In this document: one piece after another, positions 1 to 8,172 of the stretch
Numbering within the stretch: position 1 is the first letter of the stretch
Layout: every line of letters starts with the position of its first letter
From: SHAN690 sp040221375
Lineage (GTDB): Bacteria; Bacteroidota; Bacteroidia; Flavobacteriales_G; Salibacteraceae
Assembly (NCBI GenBank): GCA_040221375.1
Contig: JAVKEP010000103.1
Coordinates: 15,068-79,067 of the forward strand
Direction: 5' to 3'
Length of the DNA: 64,000 bases
Position numbers and translations under genes: made by a program
Notes under the pieces: generated by a model
Told to the model about the DNA's origin: nothing
Seen by the model: the letters and a program-made list of their open reading frames with translations, nothing else
Database searches by the model: none

Positions 1-614
1 TAGAAATATTCAAGATTGTAGGCCTTTCGCGCTTTGCGGCGGTCGGGATATTGGTAATCCACGTAATCGGGGTCTTCGCACTGTTGCATCCTCGTTTCAA
101 AATTCCGTAGGATGAGCGGATAGAGGTGGTTTGAATTGAGCGGCCTGTTTTCCTTGCTTCCTTCTTCCAGTGCCGTTACAGGGAGTTCAAAAATGAGCGC
201 CTCCCTCGCCACGAGGGCAGAAGTACCTCCGTTGTACTCGTGGCCCAATACCAGCCGGAGATCAAAGCCAATGGTGTCTATGCGTTCGGCGTCTGACCGG
301 CCATCGAGCAGCGCTTTTTCTTGTTCTCTGACCGTTTGCGAATGCACAATGAACGCGTACTTATCGCTGCGCATGTAATCTTCGATCTTTCTCGGAGAAA
401 TGAATTCCACTTCAGTCGCGCTCCATTCCTTGTTGACCGCAGCCTTCAAGGCCATATTTCGCGCTGTCTTAGGATTATCAATAACGACCAAAAGCTTCCT
501 GGATTTCACTTTCTCAGTTTCTCGGCAGTGGTCTGGTTGATTCTGGGCATAGGTCTGGAAGCAGGTGAATACGAGCAACGCAATGGACATACCCCTCAAC
601 GTAGATTGTAGCAT
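1..614 (-). CDS. Secreted hypothetical protein, C-terminus cut by window edge
   Basis: The frame is open from the ATG at 614 to the left edge, so about 204 residues are visible and the C-terminus is missing. The N-terminus looks like a Sec signal peptide: a hydrophobic stretch SIALLVFTCF followed by TYAQ, a plausible signal peptidase I site. After it comes an alpha/beta-looking segment (KLLVVIDNP) and a region rich in charged residues ending in a tyrosine-rich stretch. I recognise no family. An internal ATG at codon 9 is an alternative start with a shorter signal peptide. It is divergent from phhB. Being open for 600 bases with a signal peptide makes it a convincing gene, but its function is unknown. 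Confidence 0.75.
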   Translation of the reverse strand, partial: MLQSTLRGMSIALLVFTCFQTYAQNQPDHCRETEKVKSRKLLVVIDNPKTARNMALKAAVNKEWSATEVEFISPRKIEDYMRSDKYAFIVHSQTVREQEKALLDGRSDAERIDTIGFDLRLVLGHEYNGGTSALVAREALIFELPVTALEEGSKENRPLNSNHLYPLILRNFETRMQQCEDPDYVDYQYPDRRKARKAYNLEYF

Positions 615-672
615 GGTTGTAGGGTTTGGTAAGTTAAGTTCTGTACGAACATACAAAACCGCTGGTAACCCA

Positions 673-703
673 TTTGCCAAACGGCATTTCATCCCTAGCT
701 TTG
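673..703 (+). promoter_or_regulatory. Bacteroidota-type promoter of the phhB-WD40 pair
   Basis: TTTG at 673-676 and TAGCTTTG at 696-703 are separated by exactly 19 bases, which matches the Bacteroidota housekeeping promoter pattern (TTTG, about 19 bases, TAnnTTTG). Transcription would start around 708-712, giving a short leader before the ATG at 723. Confidence 0.7.
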
Positions 704-722
704 GCCCAAACTATCAAGCGCT

Positions 723-974
723 ATGAGCTGGCAAGAAGAAGACCTGGGCGAAGGAAAAAAAGGACTCATCCGAACCTTTGAGTTCGAAGATTTCAAAGAA
801 GCGTGGAGCTTCATGAACGAGGTAGCCGAACTCGCCGAAGAGCATCAGCATCACCCCAATTGGACCAACGTGTATAACCGAGTAACGATCTTGCTCAGCA
901 CCCACGACGCGGGCGATTCGATCACCGAAAAAGACAAAAACTTGGCCGCCGCCATCGACGCATTGGACAGCTGA
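723..974 (+). CDS. phhB: Pterin-4a-carbinolamine dehydratase
   Basis: This 83-residue protein is a compact pterin-4a-carbinolamine dehydratase (PCD/DCoH family). The family dehydrates the 4a-hydroxy-tetrahydropterin formed by aromatic amino acid hydroxylases, so that the cofactor can be recycled. The family signature is visible: an FEFEDFKEAWSFM helix, the catalytic His-His-Pro motif followed by NVYNRVTI, and the THDAG turn before a C-terminal helix. It is slightly shorter than the usual 95-110 residues but appears complete. It has a textbook promoter just upstream, and the following WD40 gene starts one base after its stop, so the two are probably co-transcribed. No phenylalanine hydroxylase gene lies in the window. 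Confidence 0.9.
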   Translation: MSWQEEDLGEGKKGLIRTFEFEDFKEAWSFMNEVAELAEEHQHHPNWTNVYNRVTILLSTHDAGDSITEKDKNLAAAIDALDS

Positions 975-975
975 G

Positions 976-1878
976 ATGCAAGCCAAACGCGTCGCAACCC
1001 TCAAGGCTCACGTGGCGCCACTCTATGCCCTGGCGCGCGGCAGAAGCGCTGAAACGCTGTTTTCGGCCGGTGGGGATCGCGTTGTAGCCGAATGGGACCT
1101 GGATAAAGCAGCGACCCTCCCTTTCGGCATTCGCACCGAAGCGACGATCTATAGCCTGCTCAACATCGATGACCGCATCCTGATCATCGGCACCAACCGC
1201 GGCAGTATGCACGTGGTAGACTTGGAAACGAGCCAGGAGATTCGCCACCTGAAGTTGCACGACCAAGGCGTCTTTCACCTGGTGTATTGCGCAAAACACA
1301 AGCGAGTGTACGCCGGCAGCGCCGACGGAAGCCTGAGCGTATGGGAAGCCGATCAATGGAGCCTCTTGTGGCACCTACGACCCGGCCGAGGTAAGATCCG
1401 CAGGATTGCGCTCGACGCCAGTGAAGAAAAGGTTGCGGTTGCCTGTGGAGATGGGTCCATCCTCGTGTTAGAAACGGAAAACAACAGGGAACGCTATCGC
1501 ATCGATGGCCACGAAGAAGGCGCCAACAGCGTTGCCTTTCTGCCCAATGGCAACCTCATATCTGGGGGAAAGGACGCCCACTTGCGCATTTGGGATGCGG
1601 AGAATCACTTCATCCTCCTGACCCAAGTCCCCGCCCATAACTTTGCGATCTACGACATCTTGATCGCTCCCAATGGCAAGTGGTTGGCGACCGCCAGCAG
1701 GGACAAGACGGTCAAGCTGTGGGACATCGACCTCAAGGAAAAGCCGGTTCGGCTGGACCGCAAAATGTACGAGGGTCACACGCACTCTGTCAATTGCTTG
1801 TGCTTTTTAGAAGGCCCCAATCTGCTGGCCTCCTGTTCGGATGACCGAAGCATTTGCCTTTGGGAAATCAGCGCGTAA
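976..1878 (+). CDS. WD40 repeat beta-propeller protein
   Basis: This 300-residue protein has no signal peptide and consists of WD40 repeats throughout. Repeat ends are visible as VVAEWDLDKA, LSVWEADQ, LRIWDAENH, VKLWDIDLK and ICLWEISA, each preceded by an SGGKD/SADG/TASRD/SCSDD type turn. That predicts one seven-bladed propeller in the cytoplasm acting as a protein-protein interaction scaffold. The start codon lies one base after the phhB stop, so it is translated from the same message. Nothing in the sequence identifies its partner. WD40 domains are common in Bacteroidota and the class assignment is firm, but the role is not known. Confidence 0.88.
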   Translation: MQAKRVATLKAHVAPLYALARGRSAETLFSAGGDRVVAEWDLDKAATLPFGIRTEATIYSLLNIDDRILIIGTNRGSMHVVDLETSQEIRHLKLHDQGVFHLVYCAKHKRVYAGSADGSLSVWEADQWSLLWHLRPGRGKIRRIALDASEEKVAVACGDGSILVLETENNRERYRIDGHEEGANSVAFLPNGNLISGGKDAHLRIWDAENHFILLTQVPAHNFAIYDILIAPNGKWLATASRDKTVKLWDIDLKEKPVRLDRKMYEGHTHSVNCLCFLEGPNLLASCSDDRSICLWEISA

Positions 1879-1886
1879 AGCCAGCG

Positions 1887-2252
1887 TCAAAGCGCCATCA
1901 AGGCCGCAATGCCCAACAGCGCTGGAAAGGCCTGGATCCAAATGATCTTCTTGGAGATGGAGTACCCACCGTAGAGTCCTGCTATGGCAACGCATGTCAA
2001 GAAAAACAAGGCGACGTTTTGCGACCATTGCGCGTCGGTTATCAGCAGCGACCAGCCCAATCCGGCTGCCAAGAAGCCGTTGTACAATCCTTGGTTGGCG
2101 GCCATTTCCTTGGTGGCGTCAAACATTTCTGACGGCATCGTGCCGCGGAAGTCCCGCTTGCCAAACGTGGTCCACGCAAACATCTCCATCCAGAGAAACA
2201 GCGCGTGTTCGATCAAAACAAGGCTAACGAGGAATTTGGCTAGGATGGGCAT
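1887..2252 (-). CDS. DUF1304 family small membrane protein
   Basis: This 121-residue integral membrane protein begins with MPILAKFLVSLVLIEHALF and WMEMFAWTTFGKRDF, the N-terminal signature of DUF1304 (YwmB-like) proteins. The rest contains three further hydrophobic segments, giving about four membrane spans, as expected for the family. The chosen ATG at 2252 gives the usual length of about 120; a longer upstream reading adds 28 residues that do not look like the family. It converges on the WD40 gene with only 8 bases between the stops. Its function is unknown. Confidence 0.85.
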   Translation of the reverse strand: MPILAKFLVSLVLIEHALFLWMEMFAWTTFGKRDFRGTMPSEMFDATKEMAANQGLYNGFLAAGLGWSLLITDAQWSQNVALFFLTCVAIAGLYGGYSISKKIIWIQAFPALLGIAALMAL

Positions 2253-2287
2253 GGCACGAAGGATTTGGTAAGGCCAAAATAGGCGAA

Positions 2288-2773
2288 TTATTGAGTCGCA
2301 TCGGCAGGGCCTGGCGCAATTCGCTTTTGGAAACACACGCTGTTGCTTACTCCTTCGTAGGGCGCATAGTTTGCAATCCGTTCATAGCCCTCTCGCTCGT
2401 ACAGCCGGATGGCCTCGGGTTGCCGCAAGCCCGTTTCCAAGATACAACGGGTATATCCGAGGTCCGAAGCCCAGTTTTCCAATTCCTTCAGCACCTTGGC
2501 GCCCAACTTTTTCCCCCTGAATTGAGGCTGCGTAAACATGCGCTTAACCTCGGCCGATGCTCGATCGTACTCCTTAATTGCCCCGCAGGCCGCTGCTTGT
2601 CCTGCTACGTACAACACCACCGCATGATGCAGATCTTCGGGGCCGTTGAATTGAGCGTAAAACGCATTGTCGGTACCGTCGCGAAACGCCAAATCTGCAT
2701 CGAGCAGTTGGACCAACGCGATAAAGTCGTCGTCGTCATTGCTCACCCGTTTTAGTTCGATCTTTTCCATCAT
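2288..2773 (-). CDS. GNAT family N-acetyltransferase
   Basis: This 161-residue protein belongs to the GNAT acetyltransferase superfamily, which moves an acetyl group from acetyl-CoA to an amine. The acetyl-CoA binding motif A is visible in the middle, VKRMFTQPQFRGKKLGAKVL, with the R/Q-x-x-G-x-G/A loop as RGKKLGA. Motif B follows, ending in RLYEREGYERI, typical of the fold. The substrate cannot be told. Its ATG overlaps the stop of the upstream nuclease-like gene by four bases (ATGA), so translation is probably coupled; a second in-frame ATG follows immediately. It is co-oriented with DUF1304 downstream. Confidence 0.88.
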   Translation of the reverse strand: MMEKIELKRVSNDDDDFIALVQLLDADLAFRDGTDNAFYAQFNGPEDLHHAVVLYVAGQAAACGAIKEYDRASAEVKRMFTQPQFRGKKLGAKVLKELENWASDLGYTRCILETGLRQPEAIRLYEREGYERIANYAPYEGVSNSVCFQKRIAPGPADATQ

Positions 2774-3735
2774 TCGTGCGCTCGTCCAAAGATGGCATTT
2801 TGTGTCTTTTTGGCCAGCATGCGCTGTCGTTCGCTCTCAATCTCCTCTAATACTACCGGGTCGATGGGCGTGCTCATATCCGGCTGACCCGCATCCACCC
2901 AAGCAGAATACCAAAAACTTCCGATGGCGTGGATGCTTTTTCTCATCCTGCGTTCTACCATTCCGTCGAGCATGCTGTGGTACGTTGACGAAAAGCCACG
3001 GCTGTAGGTGTTCACCACCGAATTGCCTCGTTGGTCATAGGCGTATTTCTGATCGGCAGGAAACGACTGGGAAAGCGAGCGCTCTAGAAAAAGCACCGAG
3101 TCTACGGCCGCATGGCTCTCCTCTACGACCTTCCAAATAAATGCGAGCGGTGCATCGACATAGGTGGCACGCCCCACCACAAAATCGTAATCGACCGCGT
3201 ACAATTCCGGCAGCCTCGATTCCCAAAAGCCATGGATGCCGTGTTGGTCGGTGAGTTGTCCGTTGTAGTTCTCCGTAGTGTGCAACGGCACATGCGCGTC
3301 GGCGATGTAGTGACCTAGGTCGGAAGCCGTTTTCAGCACGAGCACTGCGTCTTTTCTTCGAAAGGCCTCCACCAAGCGGTAGTACATGCGGTTGACGTGC
3401 CATGGGACGATTCCATACGCCATCAAGGTATCCTCAGAGTACACCGCGACGGCAGAATCCCATCGCCTCGGGACGCATTCAAAGGGCGAATCGCCGTAGT
3501 GATCGATGTCGATGTAATGTCGGGGAGCTTCCTCGTCCAGCACATAGCGCCGCATGTCGGGATCTACCGCGTGTTCGCTGATGAAGGCGATGTGCTGCTT
3601 GAAAAACACCATCAACTCAGTAGGCAGGGTAAATACGGCCAGGCGGTTGATGCTCTTGTGGCCAAAAAATCCCCAGCTGTGTGATGAAAATGGAAACACA
3701 AGCAACACGAAGCATACCAAGTACCAACGTTTCAT
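2770..3735 (-). CDS. Secreted S1/P1 nuclease or zinc phospholipase C-like protein
   Basis: This 321-residue exported protein starts with a clear signal peptide (MKRWYLVCFVLLVFPFSSHS). The mature N-terminus begins WGFFGHKSINRLA, where the N-terminal Trp and following His are the first zinc ligands in the S1/P1 nuclease and zinc-dependent phospholipase C superfamily. Further ligand regions are HYIDIDHYG, LGHYIADAHVPLH and a downstream HGFWESRL segment. These support a trinuclear-zinc phosphoesterase fold acting in the periplasm or outside the cell. The sequence does not decide between nucleic acid and phospholipid as substrate. The GNAT gene overlaps its stop by four bases. I see no sign of damage. 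Confidence 0.82.
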   Translation of the reverse strand: MKRWYLVCFVLLVFPFSSHSWGFFGHKSINRLAVFTLPTELMVFFKQHIAFISEHAVDPDMRRYVLDEEAPRHYIDIDHYGDSPFECVPRRWDSAVAVYSEDTLMAYGIVPWHVNRMYYRLVEAFRRKDAVLVLKTASDLGHYIADAHVPLHTTENYNGQLTDQHGIHGFWESRLPELYAVDYDFVVGRATYVDAPLAFIWKVVEESHAAVDSVLFLERSLSQSFPADQKYAYDQRGNSVVNTYSRGFSSTYHSMLDGMVERRMRKSIHAIGSFWYSAWVDAGQPDMSTPIDPVVLEEIESERQRMLAKKTQNAIFGRAHE

Positions 3736-3884
3736 GGTTCTAAAGTATGTTGCCTTGGTCCAGCGACAGAACGGATTTGCGCAAGTACTGTCATGAAAAT
3801 TTGCATCGCTTGCGGTGATTAAGCATTCATTTGACCGAATTATCTATCCCTTTGTGCACTAAGTTTGATCCCATCAAAAGCCAC

Positions 3885-4607
3885 ATGCAAATCCGCCCTG
3901 CAATCGTAATCTTGGTCCTCTCATCCTTCGCCCTGCTCACCCGGTGCCGGGTTCAGTCGTTGGCTACTGCGCATCAAAAGCATTGCCTCCGCTCCGAGGC
4001 GTTCGAATCGGACAAGGATTCGGGGATTGTAAAAATCTACATGGCGGGCCCAAAAGGGTTCAGCGATACCTACCAGCGCCTCATGCTGGAGCGCTATGGC
4101 GTAGAAATCATCAAGACCGATCTTTTTGGACTGCCCAAGGAAATGGCTTGCTACAACCACTTCAGCATTCCATACGTGGTCAATTTGCACGGCGACACCA
4201 TTTTTGAAAACACCACCATTCTTGCCAATCGCATGGATGCTTCGGGACAGGGAGACCGGCAGGCGAAAATGGAAGAGCCCGTTCAGCTTGAGGTGGTGAA
4301 ATACGTTCAGGAGCACCTGGACCCTGCCTTGTACATGCGATTCATCCAAGATGAAAACCAGCCCCGACTCGTCATTTACCTAAAGCTTTTTACGGATGCC
4401 CAAGGAAGAGTGTATGACCTCTATCAATCGAGTCTTCCAAACCATCCCATAGATACGGCGCTGAAAAAGATCGCTACAAGCCTTCCCTACCGGGCAGATC
4501 CAGCGCTCGACAATGGTTTTCCGGCTCCTGGAGAGGTCCATGTATTTCTTCGATTAGACCATTCCTCCATCGACGCATTTCACCGCGCCCACTCATCGGC
4601 CGAATGA
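3885..4607 (+). CDS. Exported hypothetical protein
   Basis: This 240-residue protein starts with a signal-like stretch, MQIRPAIVILVLSSFALL. A cysteine follows in the context LLTRC, but arginine at the position before it is a poor lipobox, so ordinary Sec export is as likely as lipidation. The mature part contains short beta-rich segments such as LEVVKYVQEHLDP and RLVIYLKLFTDAQGRVYDL. The latter, together with the ending, has the feel of a TonB C-terminal-like or DUF domain, but I cannot place it. An upstream in-frame ATG at 3831 would bury the signal peptide, so 3885 is preferred. It converges on gcvT. Confidence 0.65.
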   Translation: MQIRPAIVILVLSSFALLTRCRVQSLATAHQKHCLRSEAFESDKDSGIVKIYMAGPKGFSDTYQRLMLERYGVEIIKTDLFGLPKEMACYNHFSIPYVVNLHGDTIFENTTILANRMDASGQGDRQAKMEEPVQLEVVKYVQEHLDPALYMRFIQDENQPRLVIYLKLFTDAQGRVYDLYQSSLPNHPIDTALKKIATSLPYRADPALDNGFPAPGEVHVFLRLDHSSIDAFHRAHSSAE

Positions 4608-4626
4608 TCCACCATTCGCAGTAAGA

Positions 4627-5712
4627 TCATGTCGAATAAAAAGGAAACTTCACCACACGGGCGGCGAGTACCTTGCTGCGGATGATGATGTTCACCTCGG
4701 TACCTTCTGCAAAATGGGGACGATCTACGTATCCCATCGCGATGGCTCTTCCCAAGCTCGGCGCCATGGTACCGCTGGTTACTTCACCGATGCGCGCGCC
4801 ATCCTTGTCTTGAATTTCGTAGCCATGGCGCGGGATGGGTCCTTTGTCTAACACCTCAAACCCTACGAGTCGTTTGCTCACACCCGCTTCCTTTTGGGCC
4901 AACAGATTGGCAGAATTGGTAAACTCCTTGGTAAACTTAGTGATCCATCCCAAGCCCGCCTCAAGCGGAGAAGTGGAATCGTCGATGTCGTTGCCGTACA
5001 GGCAAAAGCCCATCTCCATACGCAGTGTATCCCGTGCTCCGAGTCCGGCCGGCAGTATGCCGTGCCCTTCACCCGCGGCGAATACGGCATCCCAGATTTG
5101 CTCGGCGTGTTCGTTCTTCATGTAGATCTCGTATCCGCCCGAACCCGTGTAGCCCGTAGTGGCAACAATCACCTCGTCTACGCCGGCAAATTTGCCCACT
5201 TGCACGGTGTAGTAAGGCATGTCGGCCACGTTCAAATCCGTCAGCGAAGCGATGGCCGCCGTGGCTTTCGGTCCTTGAATCGCCAACAAGGAATAGTCGT
5301 CTGAACGGTCCTGGATGTCTACGTTGTTAGTATTGTATTGTTGGATCCAATTCCAATCTTTCTCGATGTTGGAGGCGTTCACCACCAGCATGAACTCGTC
5401 TTCTCCTAAGCAATACACCAAGAGGTCGTCCACAATTCCGCCATCTTCGTTCGGCAGGCAAGAGTATTGCACCTTTCCTGGGCTGAGCTTGGATGCGTCG
5501 TTTGACGCAACCCGCTGGATCAGGTCCAAGGCTCCCTCACCTTTCACAAAGAACTCGCCCATGTGCGACACATCAAACACCCCAACATTGGCGCGTACAT
5601 TCTTGTGTTCTTCACCGAGGTTGCTGTATTGAACGGGCATGTCAAATCCGGCAAATGGAACCATCTTGGCTCCCAGGGCAACGTGCTTATCGTAGAGGGC
5701 AGTCTTCTTCAT
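4627..5712 (-). CDS. gcvT: Aminomethyltransferase, glycine cleavage T protein
   Basis: This 361-residue protein is the T subunit of the glycine cleavage system. It takes the aminomethyl group from lipoylated H protein and passes it to tetrahydrofolate, releasing ammonia. Length and motifs fit: the opening KKTALYDKHVALGAKMVPF, the FDVSHMGEF segment, the substrate-loop ARDTLRMEMGFCLYGND with its conserved aspartate, and the GEVTSGTMAPSL signature in the C-terminal barrel. The ATG at 5712 was chosen because the family begins there; longer readings add unrelated residues. The other glycine cleavage genes are not in the window, which is normal in Bacteroidota. A TACATTTG element lies at 5735-5742 on the same strand. 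Confidence 0.95.
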   Translation of the reverse strand: MKKTALYDKHVALGAKMVPFAGFDMPVQYSNLGEEHKNVRANVGVFDVSHMGEFFVKGEGALDLIQRVASNDASKLSPGKVQYSCLPNEDGGIVDDLLVYCLGEDEFMLVVNASNIEKDWNWIQQYNTNNVDIQDRSDDYSLLAIQGPKATAAIASLTDLNVADMPYYTVQVGKFAGVDEVIVATTGYTGSGGYEIYMKNEHAEQIWDAVFAAGEGHGILPAGLGARDTLRMEMGFCLYGNDIDDSTSPLEAGLGWITKFTKEFTNSANLLAQKEAGVSKRLVGFEVLDKGPIPRHGYEIQDKDGARIGEVTSGTMAPSLGRAIAMGYVDRPHFAEGTEVNIIIRSKVLAARVVKFPFYST

Positions 5713-5758
5713 AAGTGAGGTATTGTTCAAGCGGCAAATGTAGTGCGGATCATCCGAT

Positions 5759-6850
5759 CTATTCCCCCAGAACGGCGCGAAAAACCCGGAGGTAGCTTTC
5801 GGCATTGGCGATGACCGAGTACTTCTCTTCCACAGTTCTCCGGCCCGCTTTACCGATCGTTTGGCGCAGTGCAGCATCATCAATCAACGCGCATAGCTTA
5901 GCAAACCATTCGTCTTCATCCGCCGCCAGAAAGCCATTGACACCTTCTTCGATGATGTCGGTATTGACGCCCACCGGCGACATCACCGTGGCTATTTCCA
6001 ACGCCATGTACTGCAAGCCTTTCAGGCCGCACTTACCTTTCGCCCACTCATCGTCGGGCAGGGGCATGATGCCGATGTCCATTTCGCACAGGTCGCTGAT
6101 CTCACGCTCTCCATTCCACGCCTGGCCTTGAATGCCCAACGCGTCGTTTGCATACTGCGCGTCGCCGATCACCTTGAATCGCACGTGGTCTCCGTACTTC
6201 TCCCTGACCCGAATCAATACGGCTTCGGCGTGATTGAAATGCTGAATCGTGGTAATGCTTCCACTCCACCCAATGGTCACATACGGCCGTTCTTCTCGCC
6301 TTTCCACCGGCTTATAGCTCTCCGTATCGATGGTCGTAGGAATGATTGACACGACCGGGTTGAACCGCAATGCATAGTCCGCCAAATACTGATTTCCCGC
6401 GATTACATGGTCAGACATTGCGATGATCCTGGAGGTCTTTTCCGGTTTTTTCAAGAAGTTGAGGTAGCGATTCGCCTCTGAGACATTGCTCAACCAAATG
6501 CTATCGTCAAAATCAAAAATTAACTTGGAAGACGCTTTCGCAAATTTTCGCTCAAAAAGCGTCGTGCCCGTCATAAATGCCTCGCGCTGTACGAATACGA
6601 TGTCGTACTCACCCAAGCGTTTCACGTCGGCTTGGCGTCGTTTAAAACTCTTCGCCATGATGCGGGCCTTCCGGTCTAAGCTGCCCTTGCTGTACAGCAC
6701 CTTGTCATCTGCTGCGTCGATGAGGTATGAAAAATCATGCGCAAAGCCATTCTCGGCAAAATGCTTCAAGTACTGTTCAAAACGAAATCGCTGCGAAGGC
6801 GAACGTTCCGGGCGGTGCTGTGCTATGAAAAGAATGCGTCGCTGGGGCAT
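5759..6850 (-). CDS. GT4-like glycosyltransferase
   Basis: This 363-residue soluble protein has the two-domain GT-B shape of family 4 glycosyltransferases. The N-terminal half carries KLIFDFDDSIWL and the IIAMSDHVIAGNQYLADYA acceptor-side helix. The C-terminal half has VTIGWSGSITTIQH, a nucleotide-sugar loop GLKGLQYMALEIATVMSP and the EEGVNGFL segment that follows the usual E-x7-E region. It starts six bases after the stop of the epimerase gene, so the pair forms one transcription unit, probably for building a surface polysaccharide or glycoconjugate. Donor and acceptor cannot be read from the sequence. Confidence 0.87.
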   Translation of the reverse strand: MPQRRILFIAQHRPERSPSQRFRFEQYLKHFAENGFAHDFSYLIDAADDKVLYSKGSLDRKARIMAKSFKRRQADVKRLGEYDIVFVQREAFMTGTTLFERKFAKASSKLIFDFDDSIWLSNVSEANRYLNFLKKPEKTSRIIAMSDHVIAGNQYLADYALRFNPVVSIIPTTIDTESYKPVERREERPYVTIGWSGSITTIQHFNHAEAVLIRVREKYGDHVRFKVIGDAQYANDALGIQGQAWNGEREISDLCEMDIGIMPLPDDEWAKGKCGLKGLQYMALEIATVMSPVGVNTDIIEEGVNGFLAADEDEWFAKLCALIDDAALRQTIGKAGRRTVEEKYSVIANAESYLRVFRAVLGE

Positions 6851-6856
6851 CGGTGC

Positions 6857-7846
6857 TTAGCTATTCCAGATCGGTGGAAGGTTTTCGTTGATTTCGATGT
6901 TGTCAAAGTGGGTGCTGGCGCGCGACCCAACCTTTTTGGCCCAGTCGGCCATTTTTCGTATTCCCCCTTCCAGCGATGTGTAGTCTTGGTGGCCAAATAC
7001 CTTCCTCACCTTGGCGTGGTCGGCATAGGCATGCACCACTTCGTTGCGCGGCGGTAGGTGCAGCAGCTTCCCTTCCGTTTGCATCGCCTCCACCACTGTA
7101 CTCGCGAGCTCTTTAACGCTGTATTCTTGGTCAGCCCCGATGTTAAACACCTCATTGTAAGCGTTTTCTACGTGGATAGACCGTGCAATGATCGGCGCCA
7201 CGTCATCGATGTAGCTAAAGGCTCGCGTTTGTTCTCCGTCACCAAACACCGTCAGGTCATTGCCCTGCATCAGCTGATTCATGAAGATTCCCACCACATT
7301 GCGGTAGCGGTCACCAATGTTTTGGTACTCTCCGTACACATTGTGTGGACGAAAGACAATCGAGTTCAAGCCAAACATGTCGTGCGCGCATTTCAAATCC
7401 ATTTCCACCGCGTATTTAGCGACTCCGTACGGATCTTCGGGCCTCGGGGCCATCTCCTCGCGCATCGGCGGATCTTGTTCGCCATACACCGCAATCGACG
7501 AGGTAAACACAAAGCACTTCACCTTGTGCACTACCGACGCATTGATTAGGTTGATGCTTCCGATCAAGTTGTTGTTGTAATTAAACCGGCGAATGAAGTG
7601 GCTCAGGCCTTCGGCTGCATAGGCCGCTAAATGGTACACGTAGTCAAAACCGTGCTCCTCAAACAAGCGATCCACCAATGCATTGTCTTCTACCGAACCC
7701 TTGACAAACGTAGCCCGGGGATCTACATTGTCGGCAAACCCGCCTGAGAGGTCATCGAGAACCACCACCTCTAGGCCCATGTCTAGTACATGTTTCGTTA
7801 CGTGGGCTCCAATGAATCCTGCTCCTCCGGTCACCAATGCTTTCAT
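6857..7846 (-). CDS. NAD-dependent nucleotide-sugar epimerase/dehydratase
   Basis: This 329-residue extended short-chain dehydrogenase starts with KALVTGGAGFIGAHV, the glycine-rich NAD-binding loop. The catalytic serine/threonine region FTSSIAVYG is followed by the YGVAKYAVE motif containing the YxxxK pair. FRPHNVYGEYQN and the C-terminal AFSYIDDVAPII match UDP-glucose/UDP-galactose 4-epimerase relatives. The likely product is a UDP-hexose or UDP-hexosamine epimerase feeding the coupled glycosyltransferase downstream. The start at 7846 puts the Rossmann loop at the N-terminus; an upstream reading adds 20 unneeded residues. A weaker promoter-like TACTTTCG lies at 7864-7871 on the minus strand. 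Confidence 0.9.
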   Translation of the reverse strand: MKALVTGGAGFIGAHVTKHVLDMGLEVVVLDDLSGGFADNVDPRATFVKGSVEDNALVDRLFEEHGFDYVYHLAAYAAEGLSHFIRRFNYNNNLIGSINLINASVVHKVKCFVFTSSIAVYGEQDPPMREEMAPRPEDPYGVAKYAVEMDLKCAHDMFGLNSIVFRPHNVYGEYQNIGDRYRNVVGIFMNQLMQGNDLTVFGDGEQTRAFSYIDDVAPIIARSIHVENAYNEVFNIGADQEYSVKELASTVVEAMQTEGKLLHLPPRNEVVHAYADHAKVRKVFGHQDYTSLEGGIRKMADWAKKVGSRASTHFDNIEINENLPPIWNS

Positions 7847-7917
7847 AGGTAGTGTTTTGTACGGCGAAAGTAAGGATTGACCCGTGTGATTAGCAACGAC
7901 GGACACAAAGCGAGGTT

Positions 7918-8009
7918 GGGCGTGTACTGTGCCCCGTCGGTCACAGCACCGAGCTATCCGCTCATACGCTTCGCTTCGCTGCAGGGTAACCGCTCCTATC
8001 TCTCACGCA
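7918..8009. repeat. Candidate dispersed intergenic repeat (Bacteroidota GGGCGT type)
   Basis: The 326-base gap between the epimerase and the GT2 gene has no credible coding sequence. From 7918 it runs GGGCGTGT, then a short dyad (CTGTG at 7927-7931 paired with CACAG at 7942-7946), GCTATCCGCT, a CGCTTCGCTTCGCTGC run, CCGCTCCTATC and TCTCACGCA. That order (GGGCGT, GCTATCCGCT, a variable middle, CCGCTnCTATC, CTCACGC) resembles a hairpin-forming intergenic repeat that I recall being scattered in many Bacteroidota genomes. No second copy is visible in the window. The rest of the gap, 8010-8172, holds nothing I can name. Confidence 0.45.
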
Positions 8010-8172
8010 GCATTCGCCTCACGGACTAGGATCGTTCAGTCGTATTTTCACCCCAAGGCTACCCACCCGCCAGGCAGCTTTGATTGATTGCCAATGGGCC
8101 ATGAACACGCGCAGCCAAAAATTTCACGTCAAAGTTCTTTTTTATAGCGGCACTTCGATGTTATTTTGATGC

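Noticed and set aside
2291..2755. Plus-strand open frame of 154 codons over the GNAT gene
   Set aside because: It is antisense to a clear acetyltransferase, has no start context and no recognisable protein pattern.
7850..8172. Small open frames in the gap before the GT2 gene
   Set aside because: They are short, overlap the repeat-like sequence and have no start-site or protein pattern.
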